Of a stretch of DNA of 64,000 nucleotides, positions 15,863-24,088 are shown piece after piece. A program made the position numbers and the translations under genes. The notes under the pieces were generated by a model, which had not been told where the DNA came from, ran no database searches, and saw only the letters and a list, made by a program, of their open reading frames with translations. Origin of the DNA: Chloroflexota bacterium (GTDB lineage: Bacteria > Chloroflexota > UBA11872 > VXOZ01); the NCBI GenBank assembly GCA_028874195.1, contig JAPPLM010000041.1:1-64000 (forward strand). Reading direction: 5' to 3'. Every line of letters starts with the position of its first letter. Positions within the stretch are counted from its first letter, which is position 1.

Positions 15863-16819
15863 TTACTGTTGGAAGGGGTTCTGGGGATTCATGTCTTGCA
15901 CTGCTTGCAGCGCGCGCATGGTTGGCAAAACCGCTTGGCCGGAAACGGAGGGTTCGCGCTCCTGGCGGAGCGCGGTGATAAACTCGATGTCCTGCAAGTA
16001 CACCGCGCTTGCTTCCTCGTTTTCACCACCGGCTGCGATGATCTGGTCGTTCGGATCAACCAGTCTGCCATCCCGCACCGCCAAGGTCGACTCTTCGCCA
16101 ATTACGAGGACTTCCAACAGGGGACGCATGGTGTTGTAGGAAAGCGCGCACGAGACGACTTGCTCGCGCGGCGTGCGTAGCGAGACCGCGAGGTCGAGCG
16201 GGATGCCAAGCTCTTTGTGCGGCGGCCCCATATAGCCCGTAACCTCTTCGGCGGGCTCACCCAGCAACCAGAGGGCCGTATCCACCGCATGGCAGCCGTG
16301 GTGCCAGAGCAGATTATCCGTCCATGACCGCCGCCGTCCCTGCCAGTTCACATTCTCTCGCCGCAAGAAACCATAGTGGATGAATACACTGTGGGCACGC
16401 AATTCACCCTCGGCGATGCGTTGTCGCGCTGCCGCCAACGTGGGCCAGAAGCGCATCGTGTGGGCCACCATCAGGAAACGGCCTTGCTGCTCCGCGAGTG
16501 CCGTCAACGACTCGCACTCTTCCAGTGATAGCGCAAGCGGGATTTCAACCAGCACGTGTTTGCCGGCTTCAAGCGCGGCCCGCGCTTGCGTTGCATGCTT
16601 CGCGCTCGGAGACGTGACGACGACGGCGTCAATGTCGTCCCGCGCAAGTGCCTCCGCCAGATCGACTGTCGCCAATGGAGCACCGCACTTCTCGGCAAAC
16701 GCCTGTGTCGGCTCCTGGAGCCGGCCGACGACAGCCCTGATCGCTACACCCGGAATGCGCGCAAACGACCGGTGGTGCACTTCAGCGATGCTGCCATAGC
16801 CTACGATGCAAAGGTTCAT
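15863..16819 (-). CDS. Gfo/Idh/MocA oxidoreductase with degenerate EKP motif
   Basis: A 318-residue protein with an N-terminal Rossmann fold (NLCIVGYGSIAEVHH) and the C-terminal Gfo/Idh/MocA domain ('WHHGCHAVDTALWLLGEP', where the conserved G/D-H pair is kept). At the usual EKP position the sequence is VEIPLALS (E92-I93-P94), so the catalytic lysine of the family is replaced by isoleucine. It may be a reductase subfamily with a different proton donor, or a non-catalytic NAD-binding homologue. It lies 128 nt upstream of the CehA-like gene on the same strand, so cotranscription is possible. Confidence 0.82.
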   Translation of the reverse strand: MNLCIVGYGSIAEVHHRSFARIPGVAIRAVVGRLQEPTQAFAEKCGAPLATVDLAEALARDDIDAVVVTSPSAKHATQARAALEAGKHVLVEIPLALSLEECESLTALAEQQGRFLMVAHTMRFWPTLAAARQRIAEGELRAHSVFIHYGFLRRENVNWQGRRRSWTDNLLWHHGCHAVDTALWLLGEPAEEVTGYMGPPHKELGIPLDLAVSLRTPREQVVSCALSYNTMRPLLEVLVIGEESTLAVRDGRLVDPNDQIIAAGGENEEASAVYLQDIEFITALRQEREPSVSGQAVLPTMRALQAVQDMNPQNPFQQ

Positions 16820-16974
16820 TTCAAATCTCGCTCAATTCCTGCCACTCTGGCTCGTTTGCGATACACTACTGCCTCTCAGGCCGCGTCGTCTCACGAGACG
16901 CAGTCTTCCGCGGTCGTTGCTGCGGTCGGATGTTGACCCTTGCTCTCAAGGAGCACCCAGCTATGGCATTGGTC

Positions 16975-17427
16975 TCAGCGCGAATGGCCGACAAGGCTCG
17001 TGGCGGTAACCACCCGTTCTGCAACTTCCTCGGTTACCTCGCCATCAGGCTTTCTGGGGATGACAAACGCGCGGCTGTTTATATCTGTATCCACTACCTG
17101 CAACGACTCTTCCGGTCCCAAATCCGTGCCCATTTGCCGCAGCCAAGCGGCGGGATCGCGCAGAATCGCGGCTTTGTATTCGGAGTCTTTCCAATAGTGG
17201 GGAGCCGCGCCTAAGAAAGACGGATAACAGCTACATGGCGTGCAAATCACCATGTGGTGCGTGGCGTCGGTGTTGTCATAGACCGCCAGAGACAAGTGTG
17301 CCGGCACGTCGATGTCAAGTTCCTTTAGGGCGCCACGGGGATCGCGCAGCAACTGACTTCTAAAGTCATCGTTCTGCCAAGCACGCAAGATGACCCTACG
17401 CGCCTCAATGTTGTCAGCCTCTTGCAT
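16975..17427 (-). CDS. Orphan nitrile hydratase alpha-subunit-like protein
   Basis: A 150-residue protein closely following the nitrile hydratase/thiocyanate hydrolase alpha(gamma)-type fold: 'ARRVILRAWQNDDFRSQLL', then HHMVICTPCSCYP, then 'YWKDSEYKAAILRDPAAWL', 'RAFVIPRKPDG' and a C-terminal 'ATSLVG'. The Cys62-x-x-Cys65-Ser66-Cys67 claw that binds low-spin Co(III) or Fe(III) is complete. True alpha subunits are about 200 residues and have a beta-subunit gene next door; here the protein is shorter and no beta gene is in the window. It might act alone, be a metal-binding homologue, or relate to NHase-like RiPP leader (NHLP) proteins, although these normally lack the full claw and end in a leader cleavage site. 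A strong AAGGAGG site precedes the ATG. Confidence 0.8.
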   Translation of the reverse strand: MQEADNIEARRVILRAWQNDDFRSQLLRDPRGALKELDIDVPAHLSLAVYDNTDATHHMVICTPCSCYPSFLGAAPHYWKDSEYKAAILRDPAAWLRQMGTDLGPEESLQVVDTDINSRAFVIPRKPDGEVTEEVAERVVTATSLVGHSR

Positions 17428-17919
17428 GTGCCGCCTCCTTCAGCATTCCAAATTAGCATATCACATCCTTACGGTATGACCCCGGCAGCGCACCTGTTGC
17501 CGTCGGTTAGGTCAACGGACGCCAGAAGGCGTGGCACCGCACGGCTCTGCCCTCAACAGGACTCTTGCGCCCAGGGCCCCAGACAACCATAATCGAAGTG
17601 GACGATCCCAAACATCCCAATGCATTTGGGCCGGCAGGCAAGCGCGGAAGAAACGTGTTCTTGGGCCGTTTGCCATGGTTTGAGCAATCAGCCTGAGAGG
17701 CACTGACCGCGTAAGGGCTGCCCTCGAACTCACTCCGCGCATTGCATGCGAACAGCTAGGCACAGTAGCGTTCACCCATAGGAGTGTCAGGCTGTGGACA
17801 CGTTTGCTGTCTGGGACAAGTGATTCTAGTAGGGTCCGTGCTATGTCCCCAACCAATGCAAGTGATGACTTTCTCGAATCGGTCATAGGCCTCTGATGTC
17901 CGAGGGCAGCGCATCTGCT
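17428..17919 (-). other. 492-bp interval without a confident gene
   Basis: Between the HTH/TPR gene and the nitrile-hydratase-like gene. A TGnTATGCT extended -10 for the downstream gene is visible on the minus strand at 17455-17463. A plus-strand open stretch ending near 17697 (with 'IIEVDDPKHPNAFGPAGK') and a minus-strand 124-codon frame at 17512-17886 both lack a good start, ribosome-binding site or recognised family. This may be decayed sequence. Confidence 0.4.
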
Positions 17920-19560
17920 TTAGTTGCACTTAACCAGTTCCAGCAGACGATTACACTTATTGGAGGCTCCCACGTGGCGGGCTATCTTGCGATACCGGTT
18001 GAACTTGACACTATCGCCCGTCTGCCACGCGGCGACCGCAGCTGCCACCACGATATGCGGGTTATCCGCGTTCAGTTCCAGTGACGACTCAAGGGCCGGG
18101 AGACATTCGGTAAACTCTCCCAATTCCCAGAGCGCCATGCCCAACGCATTGTAGTAGTTGGAATCGAGAGGTCCACACTCCGGTCTGACACTCCGAAGGT
18201 GCCGAACCGCTTCCCTTTCTCTGCCGCTCTCGAGCAGTAGCCATCCGATTTCAGTCCAGGGCACAATCCATTTCGGGTCCAAAGTTGCCGCGAGCCAGCA
18301 CGCCTCCAGACCCTCAGCAACAAGGGCCTCGTCCCCGTTTCTCGCGCCTACGGTTCCCTTGACCGACCCCAAGGTGAAGTGGTTGGCAGGGTCCAGGGGA
18401 TCCAGTTCGGCCGCTTTAGCCACCTCAGCCAGGGCTTCGTCTATTCTCCCCTGTATCTGCAACTCCATGGAACGCCGGTAGTGAGCGTGAGCTTTGGGGT
18501 TGCTGATATCCCAATCCTTGAGAACGCGTCCATCGGTCTCCCGGATCAGAGCGTCCACCTCGGCCTGATCAATTTGGAGGTTGACGCCCAGCACCCGGTG
18601 GACCCAATCCGAGCCGGCCGCCAAGAGGTCTTCTTTCCATACGTCGTTTGGTTCGCTATTAATCAGAGCAGTCAGCAACAGCCCTGCGAAACGAGAGTGG
18701 GCGCCAAGTTTCACGAGGTTAGCGAAGACGGTAGGGCGAGGTTCGGTAAAGGTTTCTTCGTCGATGAAACGGTACACCAGTGATGCATACCGGCGTAGCT
18801 GTCCGACTATCTCACCTACGGCTTCAGTCCCGATGAACTGTTCCAGAATTTCGGCGACGTCACTGATCCAATAGAGTGCCCTGAGGTCTCGGACTAAGCG
18901 ATTCCGCTCGGACGGCTCACTCTTCGAAGCCAAAGCCGTCGCTATTCTCGCGAGATTCTCGTCGGATGGCCGGGCGCCATGGTACAGCCACGCTTCTACC
19001 GTCTTGTCATTCACTTCTACTGCCTCGACAAAGCTGTTCAAAGAGATCCCCACTTTGCTGCGTTTGGAGTTGAGATATGCCCCTCGGCGGTTGACGTTAA
19101 TCCAATTGAGGAGATCCAGCACGGTCAGGGACGCTCCTACAAGGTGAATATGGGCAGCGACTCTCAGGGCCAGGTCAATGACAGCAAGTCTGACGTACGC
19201 TTGCCAGACGGCAGGGAGATGGTGTGGCAGGACCCGCATCATTCTGGGTCGCAGGAAAGCTCTCAACCGATCCCAGTTGACCGCATGTTGGTCGATTATG
19301 GTAGCCAGCGCGGGAGAAGCGGATAAACCCTCATCCCCGACTGGAGGTGTCGCAGCCAGTCCAACGTTGACCAATGCGTCGGCAATAGCCCCAATGATCT
19401 CCGCGCGGCTGGATTCCTTCACTTGGTTTTTTAAGTGTCCCGAGAAGTAGCGGCGAGCCGTCCTGGACTGTATCCTGGGGTCGCTGATGCCTAAACTCTT
19501 GGCAAAGAATCCCAATATCTGCCCGCTGGTAGGTAATTGTGGCGTAACTTCCGGTTCCAC
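17920..19560 (-). CDS. HTH-like and TPR protein downstream of viperin
   Basis: A 546-residue protein I do not recognise as a named family. Residues 13-45 ('GFFAKSLGISDPRIQSRTAR') and 173-211 ('SLNSFVEAVEVNDKTVEAW', then 'GARPSDENLARIATAL') look like helix-turn-helix segments; the second has the classic XRE pattern. The middle (215-345) is helical. Residues 357-515 form about four tetratricopeptide-like repeats ('AHAHYRRSMELQIQGRIDEA', 'NYYNALGMALWELGEFTECL'). No enzyme motif is seen. It starts with GTG 59 bp after the viperin stop, same strand, with no terminator between, so it is likely cotranscribed. It could be a regulator or sensor of the viperin module (inference). Confidence 0.65.
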   Translation of the reverse strand: MEPEVTPQLPTSGQILGFFAKSLGISDPRIQSRTARRYFSGHLKNQVKESSRAEIIGAIADALVNVGLAATPPVGDEGLSASPALATIIDQHAVNWDRLRAFLRPRMMRVLPHHLPAVWQAYVRLAVIDLALRVAAHIHLVGASLTVLDLLNWINVNRRGAYLNSKRSKVGISLNSFVEAVEVNDKTVEAWLYHGARPSDENLARIATALASKSEPSERNRLVRDLRALYWISDVAEILEQFIGTEAVGEIVGQLRRYASLVYRFIDEETFTEPRPTVFANLVKLGAHSRFAGLLLTALINSEPNDVWKEDLLAAGSDWVHRVLGVNLQIDQAEVDALIRETDGRVLKDWDISNPKAHAHYRRSMELQIQGRIDEALAEVAKAAELDPLDPANHFTLGSVKGTVGARNGDEALVAEGLEACWLAATLDPKWIVPWTEIGWLLLESGREREAVRHLRSVRPECGPLDSNYYNALGMALWELGEFTECLPALESSLELNADNPHIVVAAAVAAWQTGDSVKFNRYRKIARHVGASNKCNRLLELVKCN

Positions 19561-19619
19561 TGCTCCCTCTTTATCTTCTAAATTGCTGCTTCCGAATCCA
19601 CTTCTTTCACCAGTTCATT

Positions 19620-20489
19620 CTACCAATCATATCGGCCGTTCCTCGACAGGAATTTCTCGGGGTCCACCGACACGTCCCGCAATGCTTCTTCCACACCCCC
19701 CTTGATGATGGAGCGGCTGTAGGTATGGTCCCCCGCCACGTTATCGAAGAACCTACCCGCAGGGTCCACCATCACGTAGCTCCCGGTCATCAGGTCGTTA
19801 TTCTCTGGCACCACCGTGATTCCGTATGCCTCAACCCACCGATTTGACCGGACGTAATCATCGAATTCATAGGTAGAAACTACGAACTTGCCCACGGTAT
19901 GATCGTTTTGTCCCTTGACGGGGAGCACCTGGAGCAGTTTCCACCGTTCGGGGCGAGCCTTTAGTATGAAGTCCGCGAGATTCTCTTGCAGATTGCCCTG
20001 CGTCACCACCGTGTTGATTTTCACACGGACTAGATGTTGCTTAAGGATATCAATTGCGCGCAAGTAATCATGCTCACTCATGGGACCGGACCGTGTTTCC
20101 CGGCCCGTCCGCGACAGCGTACTTGGATTCACCGAGTCTATGCTTAACGCAACCCAATCGAGACTCCCGTTGACACTCTTGAGCCATTCCGCCGTAATGC
20201 GGCTCCCGTTGGTTACCACCGAAGTGGTGAGTCCCAGTATCTTGGCCCACCTGATCAGGTCGGGCAACCAGGGACAGAGTGTGGGTTCGCCACCGGCAAA
20301 GTTGATCTTTCTAAAACCGGCTTGGGCGAGGGACTCCACCACTGAAAGGCAATCCTCACGTCCAAGATGTCCCTTGGGCAGGATATTTGAGTGAATGTCC
20401 TGGAAGGTTGCAAAGCAAAAACCGCATTTCATGTTGCAGGGCTTCCAGAGGTGGTAGTTGACAGACGGCACCTGATTCGCAATTCTCAT
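19620..20489 (-). CDS. Prokaryotic viperin, radical SAM ddhNTP synthase
   Basis: A 289-residue radical SAM enzyme. 'SVNYHLWKPCNMKCGFCF' carries the Cys18-x3-Cys22-x2-Cys25 cluster motif in the exact viperin context, followed by KINFAGGEPTL (SAM-binding GGEP), 'SVVTNGSRI', 'ALSIDS', 'VKINTVVT', 'ERWKLLQVLPVKGQND', then 'DPAGRFFDN' and a C-terminal 'FLSRNGRYDW'. Each of these has a direct counterpart in animal viperin (for example SVNYHF..CNYKCGFCF, KINFSGGEP, RWKVFQCL..GEN, FL.RGGKYxW). Known prokaryotic viperins convert CTP, UTP or GTP to 3'-deoxy-3',4'-didehydro nucleotides that terminate phage transcription. The eukaryotic amphipathic N-terminal helix is absent, as expected. GAGGAG precedes the ATG. 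No nucleotide kinase lies beside it; its partner is the HTH/TPR gene. Confidence 0.93.
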   Translation of the reverse strand: MRIANQVPSVNYHLWKPCNMKCGFCFATFQDIHSNILPKGHLGREDCLSVVESLAQAGFRKINFAGGEPTLCPWLPDLIRWAKILGLTTSVVTNGSRITAEWLKSVNGSLDWVALSIDSVNPSTLSRTGRETRSGPMSEHDYLRAIDILKQHLVRVKINTVVTQGNLQENLADFILKARPERWKLLQVLPVKGQNDHTVGKFVVSTYEFDDYVRSNRWVEAYGITVVPENNDLMTGSYVMVDPAGRFFDNVAGDHTYSRSIIKGGVEEALRDVSVDPEKFLSRNGRYDW

Positions 20490-20832
20490 ATTGCTGCTCC
20501 TCGAATAGCTACGGATCCATGCGCTAGACTAATTTAATTGTAAGGAGCAATCTTCCCTGACCGATACCCCAGTCGAACGGACAATTTCTGGATCGGACAT
20601 GTGGATGCGAAGGAACAATTGCCAATCAGGGCTGGGATTTACTGACAGTGTTGAAACCAGTCAAGCATTGTGGGATCGGACTCGGCGCGCTGCTGCCCAA
20701 GTCTTATGCTAAGCATGAGAGAGTTATTTCTTTGCATCAGTAGTATGTTGCTCCAATGCCGAGGCCCCCTTTTTGCTTCACCTCTAGCAACCCCAAACGC
20801 TCTCTGCAACAGTCCCCACACGCACTCCCATC
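20490..20832. other. Intergenic region between viperin and the tRNA-Gly promoter
   Basis: About 340 bp containing the viperin leader (AT-rich near 20530-20545) and no convincing ORF. No clear sigma70 hexamer pair for viperin was found. A tRNA-Gly promoter begins at 20833. Confidence 0.5.
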
Positions 20833-20861
20833 TTGCCAAGAACTTGCCAACCCGCTATAAT
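20833..20861 (+). promoter_or_regulatory. Promoter of tRNA-Gly
   Basis: TTGCCA (20833-20838), a 17-nt spacer, then a perfect TATAAT (20856-20861), 18 nt before the tRNA 5' end. Confidence 0.75.
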
Positions 20862-20879
20862 GGAGCCGAACTATAGTAT

Positions 20880-20951
20880 GCGGAAGTGGCTCAGTGGTAG
20901 AGCATCACCTTGCCAAGGTGAGGGTCACGGGTTCGAATCCCGTCTTCCGCT
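20880..20951 (+). tRNA. tRNA-Gly (GCC)
   Basis: A cloverleaf is readable: acceptor arms GCGGAAG and CTTCCGC pair perfectly, the anticodon stem CACCT/AGGTG encloses the loop TTGCCAA with anticodon GCC, and the T-arm holds GGTTCGAATCC. The discriminator is T; CCA is not encoded. It is followed by a terminator-like hairpin and then the trigger factor gene. Confidence 0.97.
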
Positions 20952-20982
20952 CCCGGCGGCTCACATAACGCCGACGTTGGTG

Positions 20983-21017
20983 AAAAAGAGCGCTGCTCAG
21001 GCTGCGCCTCTTTTTTT
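20983..21017 (+). terminator. Rho-independent terminator after tRNA-Gly
   Basis: AAAAAGAGCGC and GCGCCTCTTTTTTT form a stem with one bulge around a 10-nt loop, ending in seven T. The symmetrical A and T runs could allow termination on both strands. Confidence 0.65.
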
Positions 21018-21104
21018 GCCATGCTTGGGGCCAGTTTGAAACAGGGAACGGGACGACGACCTGCACTCGCATCGATGCTGCGGTAAGGGAGCGTACAGAC
21101 GGCA

Positions 21105-22544
21105 ATGATGATCACGGTTGAGTCGGAAAAACTCGAAAAGAGCCGGGTGAAACTTACGGTGGAGGTGCCGCTCGAAGAGGTTGAGACGGCTTACAAACGC
21201 GCTGTGCGCCGTGTCAGCGACAAGGTCAACATCCCAGGTTTTCGTCGAGGTCGGGCACCGCAGGCTCTCGTCGAGCGGCATGCTGGCGTAGAGTCCGTCT
21301 TTCGCGAAGCCCTCGACCGCCTCGTGCCCGAGGCGTATGCCGAAGCACTCAAACAGACGGAAATCCTGCCGGTTGGCAATCCCGAACTCGAACTCTTGCA
21401 GGCCGAGATGGACCAGCCGGTATCTTTCGCGGCCACTGTGCCGGTGAAGCCGGAGGTCGATGCGGGCGACTACCGCGCCATCCAGATTACCAAGGAAAAG
21501 CGGCTTATAGCCGATGAAGACATCGAAGTGGTGCTGCAGAGCTTGGAACAGCAAATGGTGCAATGGGATGAGGTCGAACGCCCCGTTGAGAGCGGTGATC
21601 GGGTCAAATTGGATCTGCGCATCAGCGTTGAAGGACGAATAATCACCAATACGCCTGGCGGTAACTTGATTATCGGCGAAAACACGATGCCGGAAGGGTT
21701 CGACGAAGTCGCCACCGGTATGGTCGCAGGGCAGGAGCGCTCCTTTATCTTGCTGCTACCGGAGGACTACGCCGTCGAGGCGGTGCGCGGCAAGTCGGCG
21801 GACTTTGAGATAAAGGTGCTCGGCACGACGCAAAAGCGCCTACTTGGCCTGACCGATGACCTGGCGAAAGCCACTGGCGACTTTGCAACCATCGATGAAC
21901 TGCGGGCGGACGTGCGCAAGCGCTTGGAACAGCGGGCGGAACAGGACGCCGAGCAGCAAGCAGAGAATACCCTCGTCCATGAGTTGGTTTCGGGTTCCAC
22001 GTTTGAAGTCCCGGACGTGCTCATCGAGGAACAGGCGCAGCGCTTGGAGCAACGGGAGGCGTTTGAAGCCGCGCAGCGCGGCATTCCCAAGGAATACTAC
22101 CTCCAGATGATCAATCTCTCGGAGGAGGAGTGGAAACAGCGCCTGCAAGAGCGGGCGGAAGGCATGGTCCGCAACTTCATCGCGCTCGATGCCGTTGCCA
22201 GCCAAGAAGAGATTGTTGTCCCCGCTGAAGAGATAGCCGGGGAAATCGAGCAGAGCATGGCAAACTATCGGATGCAGGTGGCGCAGCAAGAGCAACCAAC
22301 AGGGATGATCGTCACTGAGAAACAGCCCTCAAAGGATCAGGTGCAGGCACAATTGCAGCAGATGGAGCAGTATCTGAACAGCGATGCGTCGCGCACCAAT
22401 ATCGCCATGAACTTGCGCATGCGGAAGACGATCGACTTCCTCAAAGAGACGGTGACCATCGAGGAAGTCACGGTTGAAGCCAAAGCGGAAGAACCGCCGG
22501 CGGAAGAGGCCTCCGCGGAGGCGCCCGCCTCCCAGACCACTTAA
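21105..22544 (+). CDS. tig: Trigger factor, ribosome-associated chaperone and PPIase
   Basis: A 479-residue protein with the three trigger factor domains in order. The ribosome-binding domain includes the signature 'VNIPGFRRGRAP' (GFRxGxxP loop), followed by an FKBP-type PPIase domain (about residues 150-240, with 'GDRVKLDLRI' and 'MPEGFDEVATGMVAGQERSF') and a long helical C-terminal arm. It catches nascent chains at the exit tunnel. The extreme C-terminus is Glu/Ala/Pro-rich (about 25 residues), an accessory tail. In many bacteria tig is followed by clpP-clpX; here it is followed by rsgA. Confidence 0.95.
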   Translation: MMITVESEKLEKSRVKLTVEVPLEEVETAYKRAVRRVSDKVNIPGFRRGRAPQALVERHAGVESVFREALDRLVPEAYAEALKQTEILPVGNPELELLQAEMDQPVSFAATVPVKPEVDAGDYRAIQITKEKRLIADEDIEVVLQSLEQQMVQWDEVERPVESGDRVKLDLRISVEGRIITNTPGGNLIIGENTMPEGFDEVATGMVAGQERSFILLLPEDYAVEAVRGKSADFEIKVLGTTQKRLLGLTDDLAKATGDFATIDELRADVRKRLEQRAEQDAEQQAENTLVHELVSGSTFEVPDVLIEEQAQRLEQREAFEAAQRGIPKEYYLQMINLSEEEWKQRLQERAEGMVRNFIALDAVASQEEIVVPAEEIAGEIEQSMANYRMQVAQQEQPTGMIVTEKQPSKDQVQAQLQQMEQYLNSDASRTNIAMNLRMRKTIDFLKETVTIEEVTVEAKAEEPPAEEASAEAPASQTT

Positions 22545-22606
22545 TTGGGGTGTTTGCTCTCGTGAGACCCAGCCAAGTGCGAAAGTTTCCTCCCATCCCC
22601 ACTACG

Positions 22607-22640
22607 AGACCGACATTTCTACGAGAATGTCGGTCTTTTT
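22607..22640 (+). terminator. Rho-independent terminator after trigger factor
   Basis: An 11-bp perfect stem (AGACCGACATT with AATGTCGGTCT), an 8-nt loop and a TTTTT run, 63 nt after the tig stop. Confidence 0.88.
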
Positions 22641-22695
22641 GCATTCCTTTGGCGGAGGACACGAGCGCAAGCACGAGCAAGCTTGGTAGAACGCA

Positions 22696-23703
22696 ATGAC
22701 TGCTCCACCGCGTAACCGCATTCTTGATGGCACCGTTTTGCGGGTTTCGCGTGGAGAGTACGTAGTAGAGACAGATCACGGGACGTTTCGTTGCAAGCTC
22801 CGGGGAAAACTGCGCAAAGAACTCGTTTACTCCACCAGCAAGAGTAGAGCGCGACGCGTCCAGCGTGTGCAGCCAACCCAGACGCGCTCGCCGGTGAGTG
22901 TTGGCGATCGCGTCCACATTCGGCTGCTGGGCCCGGGTACCGCAGTCATTGAGGAGATTCTGCGGGATGATGATGAGACCTGGGGCATTATTCGCCAAGC
23001 TCCCGAAAGCAAGCGCGCCCACGTGCTGGCAGCCAATGTCGATCAGGTTGTCATTGTGCTGGCAGCAACGCAACCTGTACCTGACTTCACCCTGCTGGAC
23101 CGCTACCTCGTCATCGCTGAGTACCACACACTCCCCACATGTTTGGTGCTCAACAAGACCGACCTCAGCATGTCTAGCGACGTTGAAGATGAGTTGACTG
23201 GGTATGAGCGTGTTGGTTACACGCTCTTGCGCACGAGTGCCGAGACCGGCAGCGGAATAGCATCGTTACGAGAGCGTCTCCAAGGCAGCCGGTCGGTTTT
23301 CAGCGGTGTTTCGGGAGTTGGCAAGTCCTCACTTATCAATCGGCTCGCCGCGAGCGCTGCGCTGCCGACAGGCGCCGTGGGCGCCAAGGGTGAGGGCCGC
23401 CACATCACCACGCGCTCCGAGACGATTGTTCTGGACGACGAAACACATGTCATGGATACGCCCGGGCTGCGCAAACTGTCGTCGTGGAGCATTGAACCCG
23501 CGGACCTGCCGCATCTCTTTCCTGAGGTCCGCGCGCTCATGGGCCAATGCCGTTTTCGCGATTGTGCCCACATGGACGAGCCCGCTTGCGCCGTGCGCTC
23601 GGCCCAGCAAGCGGGGACGATTGCGGAGCGTCGGTATAAGAGCTACGTGTTGTTCCATTACGAACTGACGGCACAAAACCTGACCCCCTGGGAGCAGGCG
23701 TAA
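22696..23703 (+). CDS. rsgA: Ribosome small-subunit-dependent GTPase A
   Basis: A 335-residue circularly permuted GTPase acting in late 30S maturation. An N-terminal OB fold precedes the G domain with order G4 (LNKTDL), G5 ('TSAETGSG'), G1 (GVSGVGKSSLIN) and G3 (DTPGLR). A C-terminal zinc finger has the pattern CRFRDCAHMDEPAC (C-x4-C-H-x5-C). Length and domain order are normal. The gene sits between two terminator/repeat-containing gaps and is probably transcribed on its own. Confidence 0.95.
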   Translation: MTAPPRNRILDGTVLRVSRGEYVVETDHGTFRCKLRGKLRKELVYSTSKSRARRVQRVQPTQTRSPVSVGDRVHIRLLGPGTAVIEEILRDDDETWGIIRQAPESKRAHVLAANVDQVVIVLAATQPVPDFTLLDRYLVIAEYHTLPTCLVLNKTDLSMSSDVEDELTGYERVGYTLLRTSAETGSGIASLRERLQGSRSVFSGVSGVGKSSLINRLAASAALPTGAVGAKGEGRHITTRSETIVLDDETHVMDTPGLRKLSSWSIEPADLPHLFPEVRALMGQCRFRDCAHMDEPACAVRSAQQAGTIAERRYKSYVLFHYELTAQNLTPWEQA

Positions 23704-24088
23704 TTCAAGTGCAATTCTGCGTATGGCGCCCCAGCATAGATATGCTATGCGGTTAGTGCGCTTGGAGAATTTCAATTGACCGGCAGCGAACCGGTGGCGT
23801 AGTCTAGGCTGTGTGGACATTTTGCCGTCATTCCCGCGCAAGCTCGCCCCCGTGCGGGGGCGCAGAATCCATCTTCATGCGGCCCAGACCGCGTTGCTAC
23901 ACCAGGTAGTAAGAAACCAAATAAGCAAGTATTATCATTGTCAATCGATCATACTGTCACCTTGCGGAGCAAAGCGCGAGAGAATCTCGAACAAACGCTT
24001 GAGATTCCTCGCTTGCGCTCGGAATGACATTGAATGTCCACAGAACCTAATCACCAAAGAGTGTGCTTACAAGGTAGAGTTTACTACG
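23704..24088. repeat. Intergenic region with two REP-like palindromes
   Basis: Two extragenic palindromic elements are visible. (a) From 23826, GTCATTCCCGCG is followed by a perfect 8-bp hairpin (CGCCCCCG/CGGGGGCG, 23845-23862) and AGAATCCA. (b) 23955-24029 is an imperfect inverted repeat with arms TGTCACCTTGCGGAGC... and ...GCTTGCGCTCGGAATGACA, meeting at AATCTC/GAGATT. The 'TGTCATTCC...GAATC' pattern is typical of dispersed bacterial REP/MITE-like repeats. The region is open in the guanylate kinase frame but is not regarded as coding. Confidence 0.7.

Noticed and set aside
17512-17886. 124-codon minus-strand frame as a gene
   Set aside because: No ribosome-binding site, no family and low-complexity basic composition; kept only as part of a gene-poor interval.
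20880-20951. tRNA-Gly as an integration site for the viperin region
   Set aside because: The accessory genes are on the 5' side, no integrase is present and no repeat of the tRNA 3' end was seen at the far border.
23813-24088. N-terminal extension of guanylate kinase
   Set aside because: It translates REP-like palindromes, and guanylate kinase homology begins well after it.
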